Of a stretch of 64,000 bases of DNA, positions 8,188-19,372 are shown piece by piece. The position numbers and the translations under genes are program-made. The notes below the pieces were generated by a model. The model saw only the letters and a program-made list of their open reading frames with translations, ran no database searches and was not told the origin of the DNA. The DNA comes from DASWNP01 sp036399175 (GTDB taxonomy: Bacteria; Acidobacteriota; Blastocatellia; Pyrinomonadales; Pyrinomonadaceae), in assembly GCA_036399175.1 (NCBI GenBank), contig DASWNP010000040.1:62001-126000 (forward strand). Direction: 5' to 3'. The stretch's first letter is position 1. The number at the start of each line of letters is the position of its first letter.

Positions 8188-9784
8188 ATTTCACTGTTCT
8201 GCTAATCGAGGGCGGCTGCGCGGCGCGGAAGGCATCGAGGACGCGCCCCGGAAAGATGCCGAGATAAAAGACGCCGATGGTCGTCAGCACGAGCGCGACG
8301 GCGATGCTCGCAGGCAGAGGCGGCGCGCTCCACTGCGTCGTGCGCTCGCGGAAGAACATCACGACGATAAGGCGCAGGTAGTAGTAGACCGAAATGGCGC
8401 TGTTGAGCACACCGATGACGACAAGCCAGACGTAGCCCTGCCGGAGAGCCGCGCTGAAGACCATCACCTTGCCCATGAAACCGGCGGTCAGGGGGATGCC
8501 GATGAGACTGAGGAGGAAGAGCGAGAGCGTGAAGGCGAGAGCGGGCGCGCGAAAGCCGATGCCGTTGTAGTCTTCAAACTCGGTGCGGCGGTCGCCGCCT
8601 CTCGCAATCATCGTCACGACGGCGAACGCGCCGAGATTCATCACGGCGTAGGCGAGCAGATAGAAGACGACGGCGGCGACGGCTTCGCGTTGTTCTATCT
8701 GGTCGCCGGTCGCGCCCGCCGCGATAAAGCCGACCAGTGCGTAACCCGCGTGCGCGATGGACGAGTAGGCCAGCATCCGTTTGACGTTCGATTGAACGAT
8801 GGCGACGACGTTGCCTATCGTCATCGTCAGAACAGCTATCAGCCAGAGCGCCTGAATCCATGCCTCGTGCATCTGCGTGCCGCGACTGAGCGCGCCTGTC
8901 GCGGCGACGAAGGGGAAGGCGAAAAGAAAGACGCGCATGAAAGAGGCGAAGCCTGCGGCCTTCGGCCCGGCGGCCATGAAGGCTGTGACGGGCGTGGGCG
9001 CGCCTTCGTAAACATCCGGCGTCCAGACGTGGAAGGGCGCGGTGGCGATTTTGAAGCCGAAGCCTATGAGCATGAGCGCCGCCCCGGCGAAGAGCAGCGG
9101 CGGATAGAGTCCTTCGTCGATGCGCGAGGCAATCTCGGCGATGTTGGTCGTGCCGGCGCCGCCGGAGGTGGCCGTCGCGCCGTAGGTAAGCGCGATGCCG
9201 TAGAGCAAAAAGGCCGACGAGAACGAGCCGAGGATGAAATATTTCATCGACGATTCGTTCGAGCGCCGGTCGGTCTTACGAAAACCGGCCATCACGTAAG
9301 TTGCGATGGAGAGCACTTCAAGGCCGAGGAAGATGATGACGAGGTCGCCGCCCGACGCCATCAGCATCATCCCTGCCGTTGCAAACAGGAGCAGCGAATG
9401 AAACTCGCCGGCCGGAAGCCTTTCCCATTCCATCCAAATCATCGAGACGAGGACGGTCAGGGCTGCGACGACGATGAAGACGAACGTGAAGGAGAGCCGG
9501 AAGCGGTCGAGGACAATCATGCCGTTGAAGGCCGAATCGCGCCCCGAAGCGCCGCCCTGCCAGAGCCAGACGCATGCGCCAGCAGCCGCCGCGAGTCCCA
9601 GAAGCGAGAGCGCGCCTGTCGTCCATCTCTGGCGCGTGCGATGCAGAAAGGCGTCGGCCAGCATCACCACGACGCCCGCGAGCGAGACGATAATCTCCGG
9701 CAATATCAGCGCGAAATTAACGTCGGGCGGCACGGCGGCTGACGCGGCGGTGGCGGCGGTCTGAAATGCCAGACAGAGATTCAT
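8186..9784 (-). CDS. nuoN: NADH-quinone oxidoreductase subunit N
   Basis: A 532-residue antiporter-like proton-pumping membrane subunit of complex I, with about 14 hydrophobic helices. The ATP-synthesis-linked segments around APFHVWTPDVYEGAPTPVTA (about residues 286-305) and the conserved Lys in NVKRMLAYSSIAHAGY are characteristic of NuoN, and the lysine belongs to the proton path. It is the last nuo gene, separated from the preceding thioredoxin gene by repeat element B. The ATG at 9784 sits next to that element. Confidence 0.95.
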   Translation of the reverse strand: MNLCLAFQTAATAASAAVPPDVNFALILPEIIVSLAGVVVMLADAFLHRTRQRWTTGALSLLGLAAAAGACVWLWQGGASGRDSAFNGMIVLDRFRLSFTFVFIVVAALTVLVSMIWMEWERLPAGEFHSLLLFATAGMMLMASGGDLVIIFLGLEVLSIATYVMAGFRKTDRRSNESSMKYFILGSFSSAFLLYGIALTYGATATSGGAGTTNIAEIASRIDEGLYPPLLFAGAALMLIGFGFKIATAPFHVWTPDVYEGAPTPVTAFMAAGPKAAGFASFMRVFLFAFPFVAATGALSRGTQMHEAWIQALWLIAVLTMTIGNVVAIVQSNVKRMLAYSSIAHAGYALVGFIAAGATGDQIEQREAVAAVVFYLLAYAVMNLGAFAVVTMIARGGDRRTEFEDYNGIGFRAPALAFTLSLFLLSLIGIPLTAGFMGKVMVFSAALRQGYVWLVVIGVLNSAISVYYYLRLIVVMFFRERTTQWSAPPLPASIAVALVLTTIGVFYLGIFPGRVLDAFRAAQPPSISRTVK

Positions 9785-9788
9785 AGGC

Positions 9789-9834
9789 GGTAAATCGTCA
9801 ATCGTAAATGGTGAATAGTTAAAACAGGTTCTAT
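9789..9834. repeat. Short-unit repeat B (TCGTAAA class, one arm)
   Basis: One arm of TAAATCG-type heptamers followed by the loop core AATAGTTAAAACAGGTTC, without a full second arm. Its loop matches those of elements C and P. It lies between the thioredoxin-like gene and nuoN and runs into the former's stop codon. Confidence 0.75.
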
Positions 9835-10436
9835 TTCGTCGAGCGGTTTGCGCCGGTCGCGCCGGTCGTCGCCTCGCTTGGCGTCGTCGCGTTCAGAAGC
9901 GCGTCGAGTCTGCGGCGCATGTGCTGTTTGTAGACAATCGTCTCGTTCGACATCCCTCGATGGACGGGGGCGACGAAGCGCCCCTCCTTGTCGAAGAAGA
10001 CGACGAGCGGAATCCGCGTGATGCTCGTAAACTGCGCGAAGACTTCTTTCGACGGGTCGCGGAGAACGGGAAAACTCACCTTGTAGGTTTTCGTGAAATG
10101 GCGAAGCAAAGCGTTCGAAGTCTGCTTCTCATCCTCGATGCTCACCCAGAGAAAGCGCACGGGCTTGCCCTTGTATTCTTCCTTCAATTCTTCGAGCGCA
10201 AACAATTCCCACGCGCACGGCGCGCACCACGTCGCGCCGAACGAGACGAGCACCACCTCGCCCCGCATCTGCGCGATGTCGTACATTTTGCCGTCCAGAC
10301 CCTTCAACCTCAGCCCGAACGCTTTCGCCTCTGCTGCACCTGCGCCCTGCGATGCCTCCTGCGCCGACGCGAAAGGCGCAAACCCCGAGAGCATCACAGC
10401 CGCGCAAATTACCAAAATTAAAAGTCGCTTCAACAT
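9831..10436 (-). CDS. TlpA-like thioredoxin-fold protein within the nuo operon
   Basis: A 201-residue secreted or membrane-anchored redoxin. Residues 1-25 form a signal peptide (ending near ASAQ) and the thioredoxin motif is FGATWCAPC, with Cys71 and Cys74. Such proteins reduce or isomerise disulfides outside the cytoplasm, for example during cytochrome maturation. It lies between nuoM and nuoN, separated from each by a repeat element, which is not a usual complex I position. A role in complex I assembly is possible but not shown. Confidence 0.85.
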   Translation of the reverse strand: MLKRLLILVICAAVMLSGFAPFASAQEASQGAGAAEAKAFGLRLKGLDGKMYDIAQMRGEVVLVSFGATWCAPCAWELFALEELKEEYKGKPVRFLWVSIEDEKQTSNALLRHFTKTYKVSFPVLRDPSKEVFAQFTSITRIPLVVFFDKEGRFVAPVHRGMSNETIVYKQHMRRRLDALLNATTPSEATTGATGANRSTK

Positions 10437-10445
10437 ATCGAAAGC

Positions 10446-10523
10446 TCGTAAATCGTGAATCGTAAATCGTAAATAGTAAGAACTGGTTTTAACTATTCAC
10501 GATTTACGATTTACTATTCACCA
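10446..10523. repeat. Short-unit inverted repeat C (TCGTAAA class)
   Basis: Four TCGTAAA/TCGTGAA heptamers, a loop containing AAGAACTGGTTTT, then three to four TTTACGA-type heptamers in reverse complement. The 26-nt core at 10472-10497 is the reverse complement of the core of element P (47725-47750) with two mismatches. It occupies the nuoM/thioredoxin spacer. Confidence 0.9.
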
Positions 10524-10524
10524 A

Positions 10525-12090
10525 TCATTTTCTGTCCGCCGTAAAGTTTGCGCCGGGCGCTGTTTCGACGAGTCGTGCGCGCACCTGCTCGATGCTGTTG
10601 CGCGAGCGTTTGAGGAACGGCTGCGGGTAGACGCCCATGTAAATCATCAGGAGAAGAAGCGGCACGAGCAAGCCGATTTCGCGCGCGTTCAAATCTGTCA
10701 GCCGCGCGTTCTTCTCGTTGTGGACGCGCCCCATCACCACGCGCTGAAGCATCCAGAGCATGTAGACCGCCGCCCAGATAACGCCCGTCGCCGCCAGCAT
10801 TGTCGCAATCCACGAATAACGAAAGCCGGATGTCCACATGCCGAGCATGATAAGAAATTCGCCGACGAAGCCGTTCAGGAGCGGAAGGCCGACCGACGAG
10901 AGCGAGGCGAAAACGAGGAGAGTGGCGAACCAGGGCATCGGGTGCGCGAGGCCGCCGAAGTCTGCAATCATGCGCGTGTGTCGTCGCTCGTAAATCATGC
11001 CGACGAGCAGAAAGAGCGCGCCGGTCGAGACGCCGTGATTGAGCATCTGGTAGAGCGCGCCCTGCATGCCCTGTTCGGTGAAAGAGAAGAGGCCGAGCAC
11101 GACGAACCCCATGTGGCTGACGGAGGAATAAGCGACGAGACGTTTCACGTCGGGCTGCACCATTGCGACGAGCGCGCCGTAGATAATGCCGATGACGGCG
11201 AGCGTAATCATGTAGGGCGCAAACTCGCGCGAGGCTTCGGGGAAGAGTCCGAAGTTGAAACGCAGCAGGCCGTAAGTCCCCATTTTCAGGAGCACGCCCG
11301 CGAGGATGACCGACCCGGCCGTCGGCGCTTCGGTGTGCGCGTCAGGCAGCCAGGTGTGAAAAGGGAAGAGCGGAACTTTTATCGAGAAGGCGACGGCGAA
11401 GGCGAGCCAGAGCCAGAAGCCCGTCGGGCGCACGTCGATATGCATCGCGCCCGATTGCAGGGCGTTGAAGAGCGTCGGGTAATCGAAAGTGCCCGCCCCC
11501 ATCTGCTGCGCCGAGATGAAGTAGAGCGCGATGATGCCGACCAGCATCAGGAGACTTCCGACCGCTGTGTAGATGAAAAACTTGACCGCCGCGTAGACCC
11601 TCTTCTCGCCACCCCAGATGCCGATGAGCAGAAACATCGGGACGAGCGACGCCTCGAAGAAGAGATAGAAGACCAGAAGGTCGAGCGAGACGAAGACGCC
11701 TATCATCGCTCCTTCGAGAAGGAGGATGAAGGTGTAGAAAGCGAGCGGTCGTTTCTCAACGGCGTGCCACGTCGAGAGAACCGAGATGGGCACGAGCAGC
11801 GTCGTGAGTAACACGAGCCAGAGGCTCATTCCGTCAACGCCGACGTGATAACGCGCGCCGATTGCTCCAATCCAGGGCGTGTTCTGCACGAAACGGAAGT
11901 CGTTAATCGTCCCTTCGCCGATGCCTCCGCCGAGCAGCAGCAGCGAGAGCAGAAAAGTGGCGGTCGAGACGCCGAGCGCAATCCAGCGATAGTGGCTTTC
12001 GCGCCGGTAGGGCGCGAGGCCGTGAGCCGCGAGCGCCACAGCGCCGACGACCGGCAGCAGTATCAGGATGGTGAGCAGGTAGGATTGCAT
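10525..12090 (-). CDS. nuoM: NADH-quinone oxidoreductase subunit M
   Basis: A 521-residue antiporter-like membrane subunit of complex I. Family blocks include FFEASLVPMFLLIGIWGG (about residues 143-160), HTWLPDAHTEAPTAGSV with the conserved Lys/His region, and VKRLVAYSSVSHMGFVVLG. Length and helix count match NuoM. It starts 20 nt after nuoL, the usual order, and is followed by the inserted thioredoxin gene. Confidence 0.96.
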   Translation of the reverse strand: MQSYLLTILILLPVVGAVALAAHGLAPYRRESHYRWIALGVSTATFLLSLLLLGGGIGEGTINDFRFVQNTPWIGAIGARYHVGVDGMSLWLVLLTTLLVPISVLSTWHAVEKRPLAFYTFILLLEGAMIGVFVSLDLLVFYLFFEASLVPMFLLIGIWGGEKRVYAAVKFFIYTAVGSLLMLVGIIALYFISAQQMGAGTFDYPTLFNALQSGAMHIDVRPTGFWLWLAFAVAFSIKVPLFPFHTWLPDAHTEAPTAGSVILAGVLLKMGTYGLLRFNFGLFPEASREFAPYMITLAVIGIIYGALVAMVQPDVKRLVAYSSVSHMGFVVLGLFSFTEQGMQGALYQMLNHGVSTGALFLLVGMIYERRHTRMIADFGGLAHPMPWFATLLVFASLSSVGLPLLNGFVGEFLIMLGMWTSGFRYSWIATMLAATGVIWAAVYMLWMLQRVVMGRVHNEKNARLTDLNAREIGLLVPLLLLMIYMGVYPQPFLKRSRNSIEQVRARLVETAPGANFTADRK

Positions 12091-12110
12091 AAGCTTTCAG
12101 GTCAGCGATG

Positions 12111-14480
<2,370 letters not shown>

Positions 14481-14490
14481 ACGGATTAGA

Positions 14491-14570
14491 CCATTGACGA
14501 TGGACGATGGACGATGGACGACGGCAGGCTTTCGGCTGGCTATCGTCTATGGTCTATCGTCCGTCGTCCG
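14491..14570. repeat. Short-unit inverted repeat D (ACGATGG class)
   Basis: Four to five ACGATGG heptamers, a loop around GGCAGGCTTTCGGCTGGC, and a matching arm of CTATCGT/CCGTCGT units. It fills the nuoK/nuoL spacer and shares its unit sequence with element M at 37 kb. Confidence 0.88.
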
Positions 14571-14573
14571 CTC

Positions 14574-14891
14574 CTAGAATTTGAGAACTCTCGCATCGTC
14601 CACGTCGAGCGATTCGCGGTTGCGAAAGACGGTGATGATGATGCCTAAGCCCACAGCCGCCTCGGCCGCAGCCACAGTCATCACGATGAAGACGAAGAGC
14701 TGCCCCGTGACATCGTTGAAGTAGCGCGAGAAGGCGACGAAGGTCAGGTTGACAGCGTTGAGCATCAGCTCGATGCACATGAACATCGCAATCACGTTGC
14801 GCTTGATGATGACGCCGACCACGCCGATGGTGAACAGCATCGCCGACAAAGCCAGATACCACGACAGGGGAATCATAGACGTTTCATTCAT
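14574..14891 (-). CDS. nuoK: NADH-quinone oxidoreductase subunit K
   Basis: A 105-residue three-helix membrane subunit of complex I. The second helix carries the conserved glutamate in MFMCIELMLNAVNL, and the third carries VMTVAAAEAAVGLGI with a second conserved glutamate, both on the proton path. The start at 14891 (MNETSMIPLSWY) overlaps the 3' end of nuoJ by 8 nt, as is common for this pair. A longer in-frame upstream reading is Arg-rich and antisense-like and is rejected. Confidence 0.95.
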   Translation of the reverse strand: MNETSMIPLSWYLALSAMLFTIGVVGVIIKRNVIAMFMCIELMLNAVNLTFVAFSRYFNDVTGQLFVFIVMTVAAAEAAVGLGIIITVFRNRESLDVDDARVLKF

Positions 14892-15570
14892 CGTCGATCT
14901 TTGCTCCTCCGAGCCCCTCGCTTGCGGGCGCGGCGGCCTCACCCTTCTCAATCTGCATTCGCGCCATCGCCACGCCGCTCGCCGCCGTCTGTCCGGGCAC
15001 GACCTCGCCCGCATCAAGCTGCCGCAAGTCGCCGCCGCCGGCAGCCATCTCCGCTGCCCCCGAATCGAATCGAACGACGGCGTCGCGCCGCGCGAGCGTC
15101 ATCGCGCCGACAATCGCCATCAGAATCAGCACCGAAGTAATTTCAAACGGCAGAAGGTATTCCGTAAAGAGTCCCGTGCCGATGGAGGCCGTCAGCCCGA
15201 CGTTCGTCTCCACCTGAGCGCCGCGCGGCGTCCCCACCGAGTAGAGCACGAAAGCAGCTTCGCCGAAGAGAATCGCGCCGAGCACCACGCCGAGTGCCAT
15301 GAAGCGCCAGTTCGACGGCCTCTGCTCTTCCTCCTCCACGTTCAAAAGCATGATGACGAAGACGACCAAAACCATTATCGCGCCCGCATAAACGATGACC
15401 TGCACGGCGGCGATGAACGGCGCGGCCAGAAGGATATAAAGCCCCGCCAGCGACACAAAGACGCCGATGAGCGAAATGGCGCTGTAGAGCGGATTGCGCT
15501 GCACTACCATCGAGACGGCGCAACCGAGCGCCAGCCCGCCGAACAGCACGAAGAGGAGAACGGTAAACAT
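14884..15570 (-). CDS. nuoJ: NADH-quinone oxidoreductase subunit J
   Basis: A 228-residue five-helix membrane subunit of complex I. The block VQVIVYAGAIMVLVVFVIML (about residues 56-75) is the NuoJ hallmark. The C-terminal ~60 residues are a polar, Gly/Ala-rich extension. It overlaps nuoK. Upstream, where nuoI usually sits between nuoH and nuoJ, there is only a repeat element. Confidence 0.94.
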   Translation of the reverse strand: MFTVLLFVLFGGLALGCAVSMVVQRNPLYSAISLIGVFVSLAGLYILLAAPFIAAVQVIVYAGAIMVLVVFVIMLLNVEEEEQRPSNWRFMALGVVLGAILFGEAAFVLYSVGTPRGAQVETNVGLTASIGTGLFTEYLLPFEITSVLILMAIVGAMTLARRDAVVRFDSGAAEMAAGGGDLRQLDAGEVVPGQTAASGVAMARMQIEKGEAAAPASEGLGGAKIDDE

Positions 15571-15576
15571 AAAATG

Positions 15577-15684
15577 AGTAGCCGGTAGTCAGTAGCCAGT
15601 AGAAAAACCGTCTTGAAGCGTTCAGCAGCCGGAGCAGCATTCAAGAATCTTGAGCATTCAAAAACTACTGGCTACTGACTACTG
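15577..15684. repeat. Short-unit inverted repeat E (AGTAGCC class) at the nuoI position
   Basis: Arms of GTAGCCGGTAGTCAGTAGCC and its near reverse complement flank a 60-nt centre that itself contains TTCAGCA and CATTCA units, as in the TCAGCAA class. It is the only content between nuoH and nuoJ. Confidence 0.85.
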
Positions 15685-15686
15685 TT

Positions 15687-16730
15687 TCATCTCATAAGAT
15701 TCGGCCAGAAGAACAACAAGGTCGCCGTCAGAATCACGTTGAGAATGGCGGCGGGCAGAAGGAACTTCCAGCCGAAGTTCATCAACTGGTCGAAGCGAAA
15801 GCGCGGGAGCGTGCCGCGCAGCCAGATGTAGAGGAACAGAAAGAAAGTGACCTTGCCCAAGAAGTAGAAGACGCCGAGGATGGGGAAGGTCGCCACGCCG
15901 GGGCCGTTCCAGCCGCCGAGAAAAAGGGTCGTCGCCAGCATCGAGACCGTGAACATATTGACGTACTCGGCCATGAAGAAGAAGGCGAACTTCATGGCGC
16001 TGTACTCGGTGTGGAAGCCCGCGACCAGCTCCGTCTCTGCTTCCGGCAAATCGAAAGGCACCCGGTTCGTCTCGGCGATGGCCGAAATCAGGTAAATGAC
16101 GAAGCCTATGGGCTGGATAATGATGTTCCAGCGCAGGCCGAACCAGGGGCTCTGCTGCTCGACGATGTTGTAGAGGTCGAGCGTGCCCGAGAGCAGCACG
16201 ACGCCGACGAGCGAAAGCCCGAGCGACAACTCATAGGAAATCATCTGCGCCGACGCGCGCAATCCGCCCATCAGGCTGTACTTGTTATTGGAAGACCAAC
16301 CGGCCAGCATGATGCCGTAGACGCCGACCGAAGTGATGCCGAGCACGTAGAGCAGCGCAATGTCGAAGCGCGTGATGACGAGAGAGACGGGGCCGAAGAA
16401 GGGCAGATTGACGGTTGGGCCGAACGGGTAGACGATAATCGTCATCAGCGCCGCCGTGATGGCGATAATCGGCGCGAGCACGTAGATGAACTTCGTCGAT
16501 TTATCAGGGACAATCTCTTCCTTCAGAATAAACTTCAGAAGGTCTGCGAACGGCTGAAGGATGCCGCCGTAGCCGACGCGGTTCGGCCCTAAGCGCCCCT
16601 GTATGAACGCCAGAATCCGCCGCTCGGCCAAAACCGTGTAAGCCACAATCATCAGCACGACGACGAACGCGATGTTGATGCCCAGAAGCTTCGTCGCCGC
16701 CTGTCCCAGAGGTGTGTTTAGCCAATCCAT
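15687..16730 (-). CDS. nuoH: NADH-quinone oxidoreductase subunit H
   Basis: A 347-residue membrane subunit joining the peripheral and membrane arms of complex I at the quinone site. RLGPNRVGYGGILQPFADLLK (positions 46 onward) and the ETNRVPFDLPEAETELVAGF region are strongly conserved in NuoH. The ATG at 16730 (MDWLNTPL) is preferred to a TTG three codons upstream. It is followed directly by nuoJ, not nuoI. Confidence 0.96.
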   Translation of the reverse strand: MDWLNTPLGQAATKLLGINIAFVVVLMIVAYTVLAERRILAFIQGRLGPNRVGYGGILQPFADLLKFILKEEIVPDKSTKFIYVLAPIIAITAALMTIIVYPFGPTVNLPFFGPVSLVITRFDIALLYVLGITSVGVYGIMLAGWSSNNKYSLMGGLRASAQMISYELSLGLSLVGVVLLSGTLDLYNIVEQQSPWFGLRWNIIIQPIGFVIYLISAIAETNRVPFDLPEAETELVAGFHTEYSAMKFAFFFMAEYVNMFTVSMLATTLFLGGWNGPGVATFPILGVFYFLGKVTFFLFLYIWLRGTLPRFRFDQLMNFGWKFLLPAAILNVILTATLLFFWPNLMR

Positions 16731-16739
16731 ATGCGTCAA

Positions 16740-16830
16740 AGGATGAAGGATGAAGGATGAAGGATGAAAGAATGATTGATGAAAGCAGTGCTCTTAGTTT
16801 TCATCCTTCATCCTTCCGACTTCCTACTTG
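16740..16830. repeat. Short-unit inverted repeat F (AGGATGA class)
   Basis: Four AGGATGA heptamers, a loop with AAAGCAGTGCTCTTAGTTTT, then CATCCTTCATCCTT and CTTCCTACTTG, the last shared with element O. It fills the nuoG/nuoH spacer. Confidence 0.88.
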
Positions 16831-16834
16831 CTGT

Positions 16835-19144
16835 TCAGTCTCCTGCTGCTGCGGTTGTTTCGCGGCGCAGGTTGGTGTCAATCGTGATTTGGTAGAGCGG
16901 CGAGACGAGCACGTTTTCGGGTTCCGGGTTGCCTGCGGCGAGCAGGTGGAACTGCGGAACTTTGCCCGTCAGCGTGCCGATGCGAAATAGCTCGTGGCCG
17001 ACGGGCGGCGTCCCCGTCAGCTTCTCCGCCGTCTCTTCGAGAGCTTCGACGCTCCGGCGCAGAGCGTTCAAATCCTCCGTGATGTCGCGTCGCCCGGCGA
17101 GCGCGTGCTTGGCCTGCACGGGCTTGGTTTCGTCTTTGAGCAGAGGGTAGCGCAGGCCGTTGTAGGCCGGGGTGCGCTCGGCCAACTCACGAAAGACGGC
17201 GCTCGCGGACATCTGGAAATCGAAGCTCACACCGAGCGCGTCGGCCAGCATCGACGTTATTACCCAGTCGGGCTTCGATTGATGGACGGGCGGAATCGAC
17301 TGGCGGACGCGTTGAACGAACCCGTTGTTGTTCGTGAAAGTGCCGTCAACTTCGGCGAAGGAGGCAGCCGGAAGCACGACATCTGCGTGCTCGGTCGTCG
17401 CGGTCGGGAACATCTCCTGCACGACGAGGAAGTCGAGGCGCGAGAGCGCATCCGTTCGACCTTCGAGGTGGTGTGGAAGGAAGCTTCCGGCGACGTAGAG
17501 AGCGCGCAGCTCGTTGCCTGCGGCGTCGAGCAGATGCGCGGGCGGAAGCTCTCCGGTCTGCGAGTTGCCCATCAGGCCGAGGTCGTGTGCGCCGACGCTG
17601 TTGTTGAAGAGCGGGAGCGGGTGAAACAGGAAACGGCGTCCTTCCTGCTCGCCGAGAGAGAGGGGAAGCTGCGCCAGCGCGGCCTGCGCCGCCGCGCTCA
17701 GCTCGCCGCCGAACATCAGCACCACGTCGCCTTTCGTCTCGTCGAGAGTGCGTCGAAAATCTTCCAGCTCGCGCGCTTCTATTCCGGCCTTGCGCACGGC
17801 CGTCGCCGAATCGCCTTCGGAGGCGAGCGCGAGCACGAACGCACCTTCCGCGCCGGGTCGGACGTGTATGAACTGCGCGGCCTGCCTTGAGAGACGAATC
17901 GGCACGGAGTTGACGACTAAGAGACGCGCGCCGCCGTTTCTCACCGCCTGACGAATCCAGCGCCCGGTCAAAGGCTGAAGCTCTTCGGGCTCGCCGCCGA
18001 TGAGAATGATGGTCTTGGCGTGGCGGATGTCGCGGCTGGTGGCGAGCGGCGCGGAGAGGTTCTCGAAAAAGGGCATGAGCGAGAAGGCATCGGTCGCCGT
18101 GTAGCTGCTCGTGCCGACGACTTCGCGCGCAAACTTCAGCAGCGCGTAGTTCGACTCGTTCGTCAGACGTGGGCTGCCGACGATGCCGATTGAATCCGCG
18201 CCGTGCGTCCCTTTGATTTCCTGTAGCCGTGCGGCGGTGAAACGAATGGCTTCGTCCCACGTCGCAGGAATCAAGCGACCGCCTTTCTTGTAGCGAATCA
18301 GGGGCGTGCGCAGCCTCTCTTCGTGATTGACGAACGGATGCGCGAAGCGTCCCTTGATACAGAGAAATTCTCCATTGTGACCGTTGACGTAGCGGTCGCG
18401 CGCGACGACGCGCATCACTTCTCCTGCGCGCGAGCCGACCGAAAGCTCGCAGCCATCAGAGCAGAACGTGCAGGTCGAGACGGTGCGCGAGAGTTCCCAG
18501 GGGCGCGTCTGGTGTCGATAGGTAGCGTCGAGCAGAGTGCCTGTCGGGCAGACTTCGATGCAGTTGCCGCACTGCGAGCAGTTGAGCCAGCCTCCGTATG
18601 TGCCGATGACGGTGTTCGCGCCGCGCCCGCCCGCTTCGATGGCATCCTCGCCCATCCACTCGTCGCAGACTCGTGTGCAACGCTTACAGAGAATGCAGCG
18701 CTGTGTGTCGTTGGCGACGATGGGCGAGAGGAATTTTTCCGGGTAGTAGTTCTTGCGCTCGGTGAAGCGCTCTTCGAGCCCGCCCCAGTCGAAGACCATC
18801 TCCTGCAACTCGCACTCGCCGCCCCTGTCGCACACAGGGCAATCGAGCGGATGATTGGCGAGCAGGAATTCGACCATGCCGCGCTGCGCCTTCTCTATCT
18901 CCTCGCTCTCGGTCGTCACCACCATGCCGTCCGTGCAGGTCACGGTGCAGGAGGTCTGAAGCTTCGGCATCTTCTCGATACGCACCAGACACATCCGGCA
19001 CGACGCCTGAAGCGCGAGGTCTGCGTAATAGCAGAACGAAGGAATCGCAAAACCCTTCTCCCGACACACGTCGATGAGACGCGCGCCCTTCTCCACCTCG
19101 AACTGCTGCCCGTTAATCGTGACTTTGATTAGCTCAGTTGACAT
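16835..19144 (-). CDS. nuoG: NADH-quinone oxidoreductase subunit G
   Basis: A 769-residue peripheral-arm subunit carrying several iron-sulfur clusters. Ligand sets are visible in order: [2Fe-2S] C38/C49/C52/C66; the His-ligated [4Fe-4S] H98/C102/C105/C111; two [4Fe-4S] sets C150/C153/C156/C160 and C189/C192/C195/C199; and an N7-type set C225/C228/C232/C262. The rest is the molybdopterin-oxidoreductase-like domain. Presence of the N7 ligands, lost in many lineages, is worth noting. It is preceded by the inserted HicB-like gene and followed by nuoH. Confidence 0.96.
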   Translation of the reverse strand: MSTELIKVTINGQQFEVEKGARLIDVCREKGFAIPSFCYYADLALQASCRMCLVRIEKMPKLQTSCTVTCTDGMVVTTESEEIEKAQRGMVEFLLANHPLDCPVCDRGGECELQEMVFDWGGLEERFTERKNYYPEKFLSPIVANDTQRCILCKRCTRVCDEWMGEDAIEAGGRGANTVIGTYGGWLNCSQCGNCIEVCPTGTLLDATYRHQTRPWELSRTVSTCTFCSDGCELSVGSRAGEVMRVVARDRYVNGHNGEFLCIKGRFAHPFVNHEERLRTPLIRYKKGGRLIPATWDEAIRFTAARLQEIKGTHGADSIGIVGSPRLTNESNYALLKFAREVVGTSSYTATDAFSLMPFFENLSAPLATSRDIRHAKTIILIGGEPEELQPLTGRWIRQAVRNGGARLLVVNSVPIRLSRQAAQFIHVRPGAEGAFVLALASEGDSATAVRKAGIEARELEDFRRTLDETKGDVVLMFGGELSAAAQAALAQLPLSLGEQEGRRFLFHPLPLFNNSVGAHDLGLMGNSQTGELPPAHLLDAAGNELRALYVAGSFLPHHLEGRTDALSRLDFLVVQEMFPTATTEHADVVLPAASFAEVDGTFTNNNGFVQRVRQSIPPVHQSKPDWVITSMLADALGVSFDFQMSASAVFRELAERTPAYNGLRYPLLKDETKPVQAKHALAGRRDITEDLNALRRSVEALEETAEKLTGTPPVGHELFRIGTLTGKVPQFHLLAAGNPEPENVLVSPLYQITIDTNLRRETTAAAGD

Positions 19145-19168
19145 GCTCGATAAAACCTATCTCTTCCC

Positions 19169-19372
19169 TTAAATGAATAGCGGATAGCCCTTCTCAGCGC
19201 GCACCTGAAGACAGAGGCGGATGGCGTCCTTGATGTTTTCCAGGGCTTCCTCTCTGGTGTTTCCCTGACTGACACAGCCAGGGATGGAAGGGCATTCGAC
19301 AATCCAAATGCCGTCTTCATCTCTATCAAGGGTGACGTTGAAAATCATCACTTTCTTCTCCATCAGAGTCAC
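19169..19372 (-). CDS. HicB-like (UPF0150) protein inside the nuo operon
   Basis: A 67-residue protein with the HicB antitoxin partial RNase H fold signature: DRDEDGIWIVECPSIPGC followed by SQGNTREEALENIKDAI. HicB proteins neutralise HicA mRNA interferases, but no HicA-like ORF is adjacent and the C-terminal DNA-binding extension is absent, so this is a solitary UPF0150-type protein. The GTG at 19372 overlaps the preceding gene's stop (GTGA, 4 nt). An ATG at 19363 is the alternative start. Confidence 0.8.
   Translation of the reverse strand: MTLMEKKVMIFNVTLDRDEDGIWIVECPSIPGCVSQGNTREEALENIKDAIRLCLQVRAEKGYPLFI

Noticed and set aside
19169..19372. A HicAB toxin-antitoxin pair
   Set aside because: No HicA-like ORF on either side; the neighbour is an exported protein.
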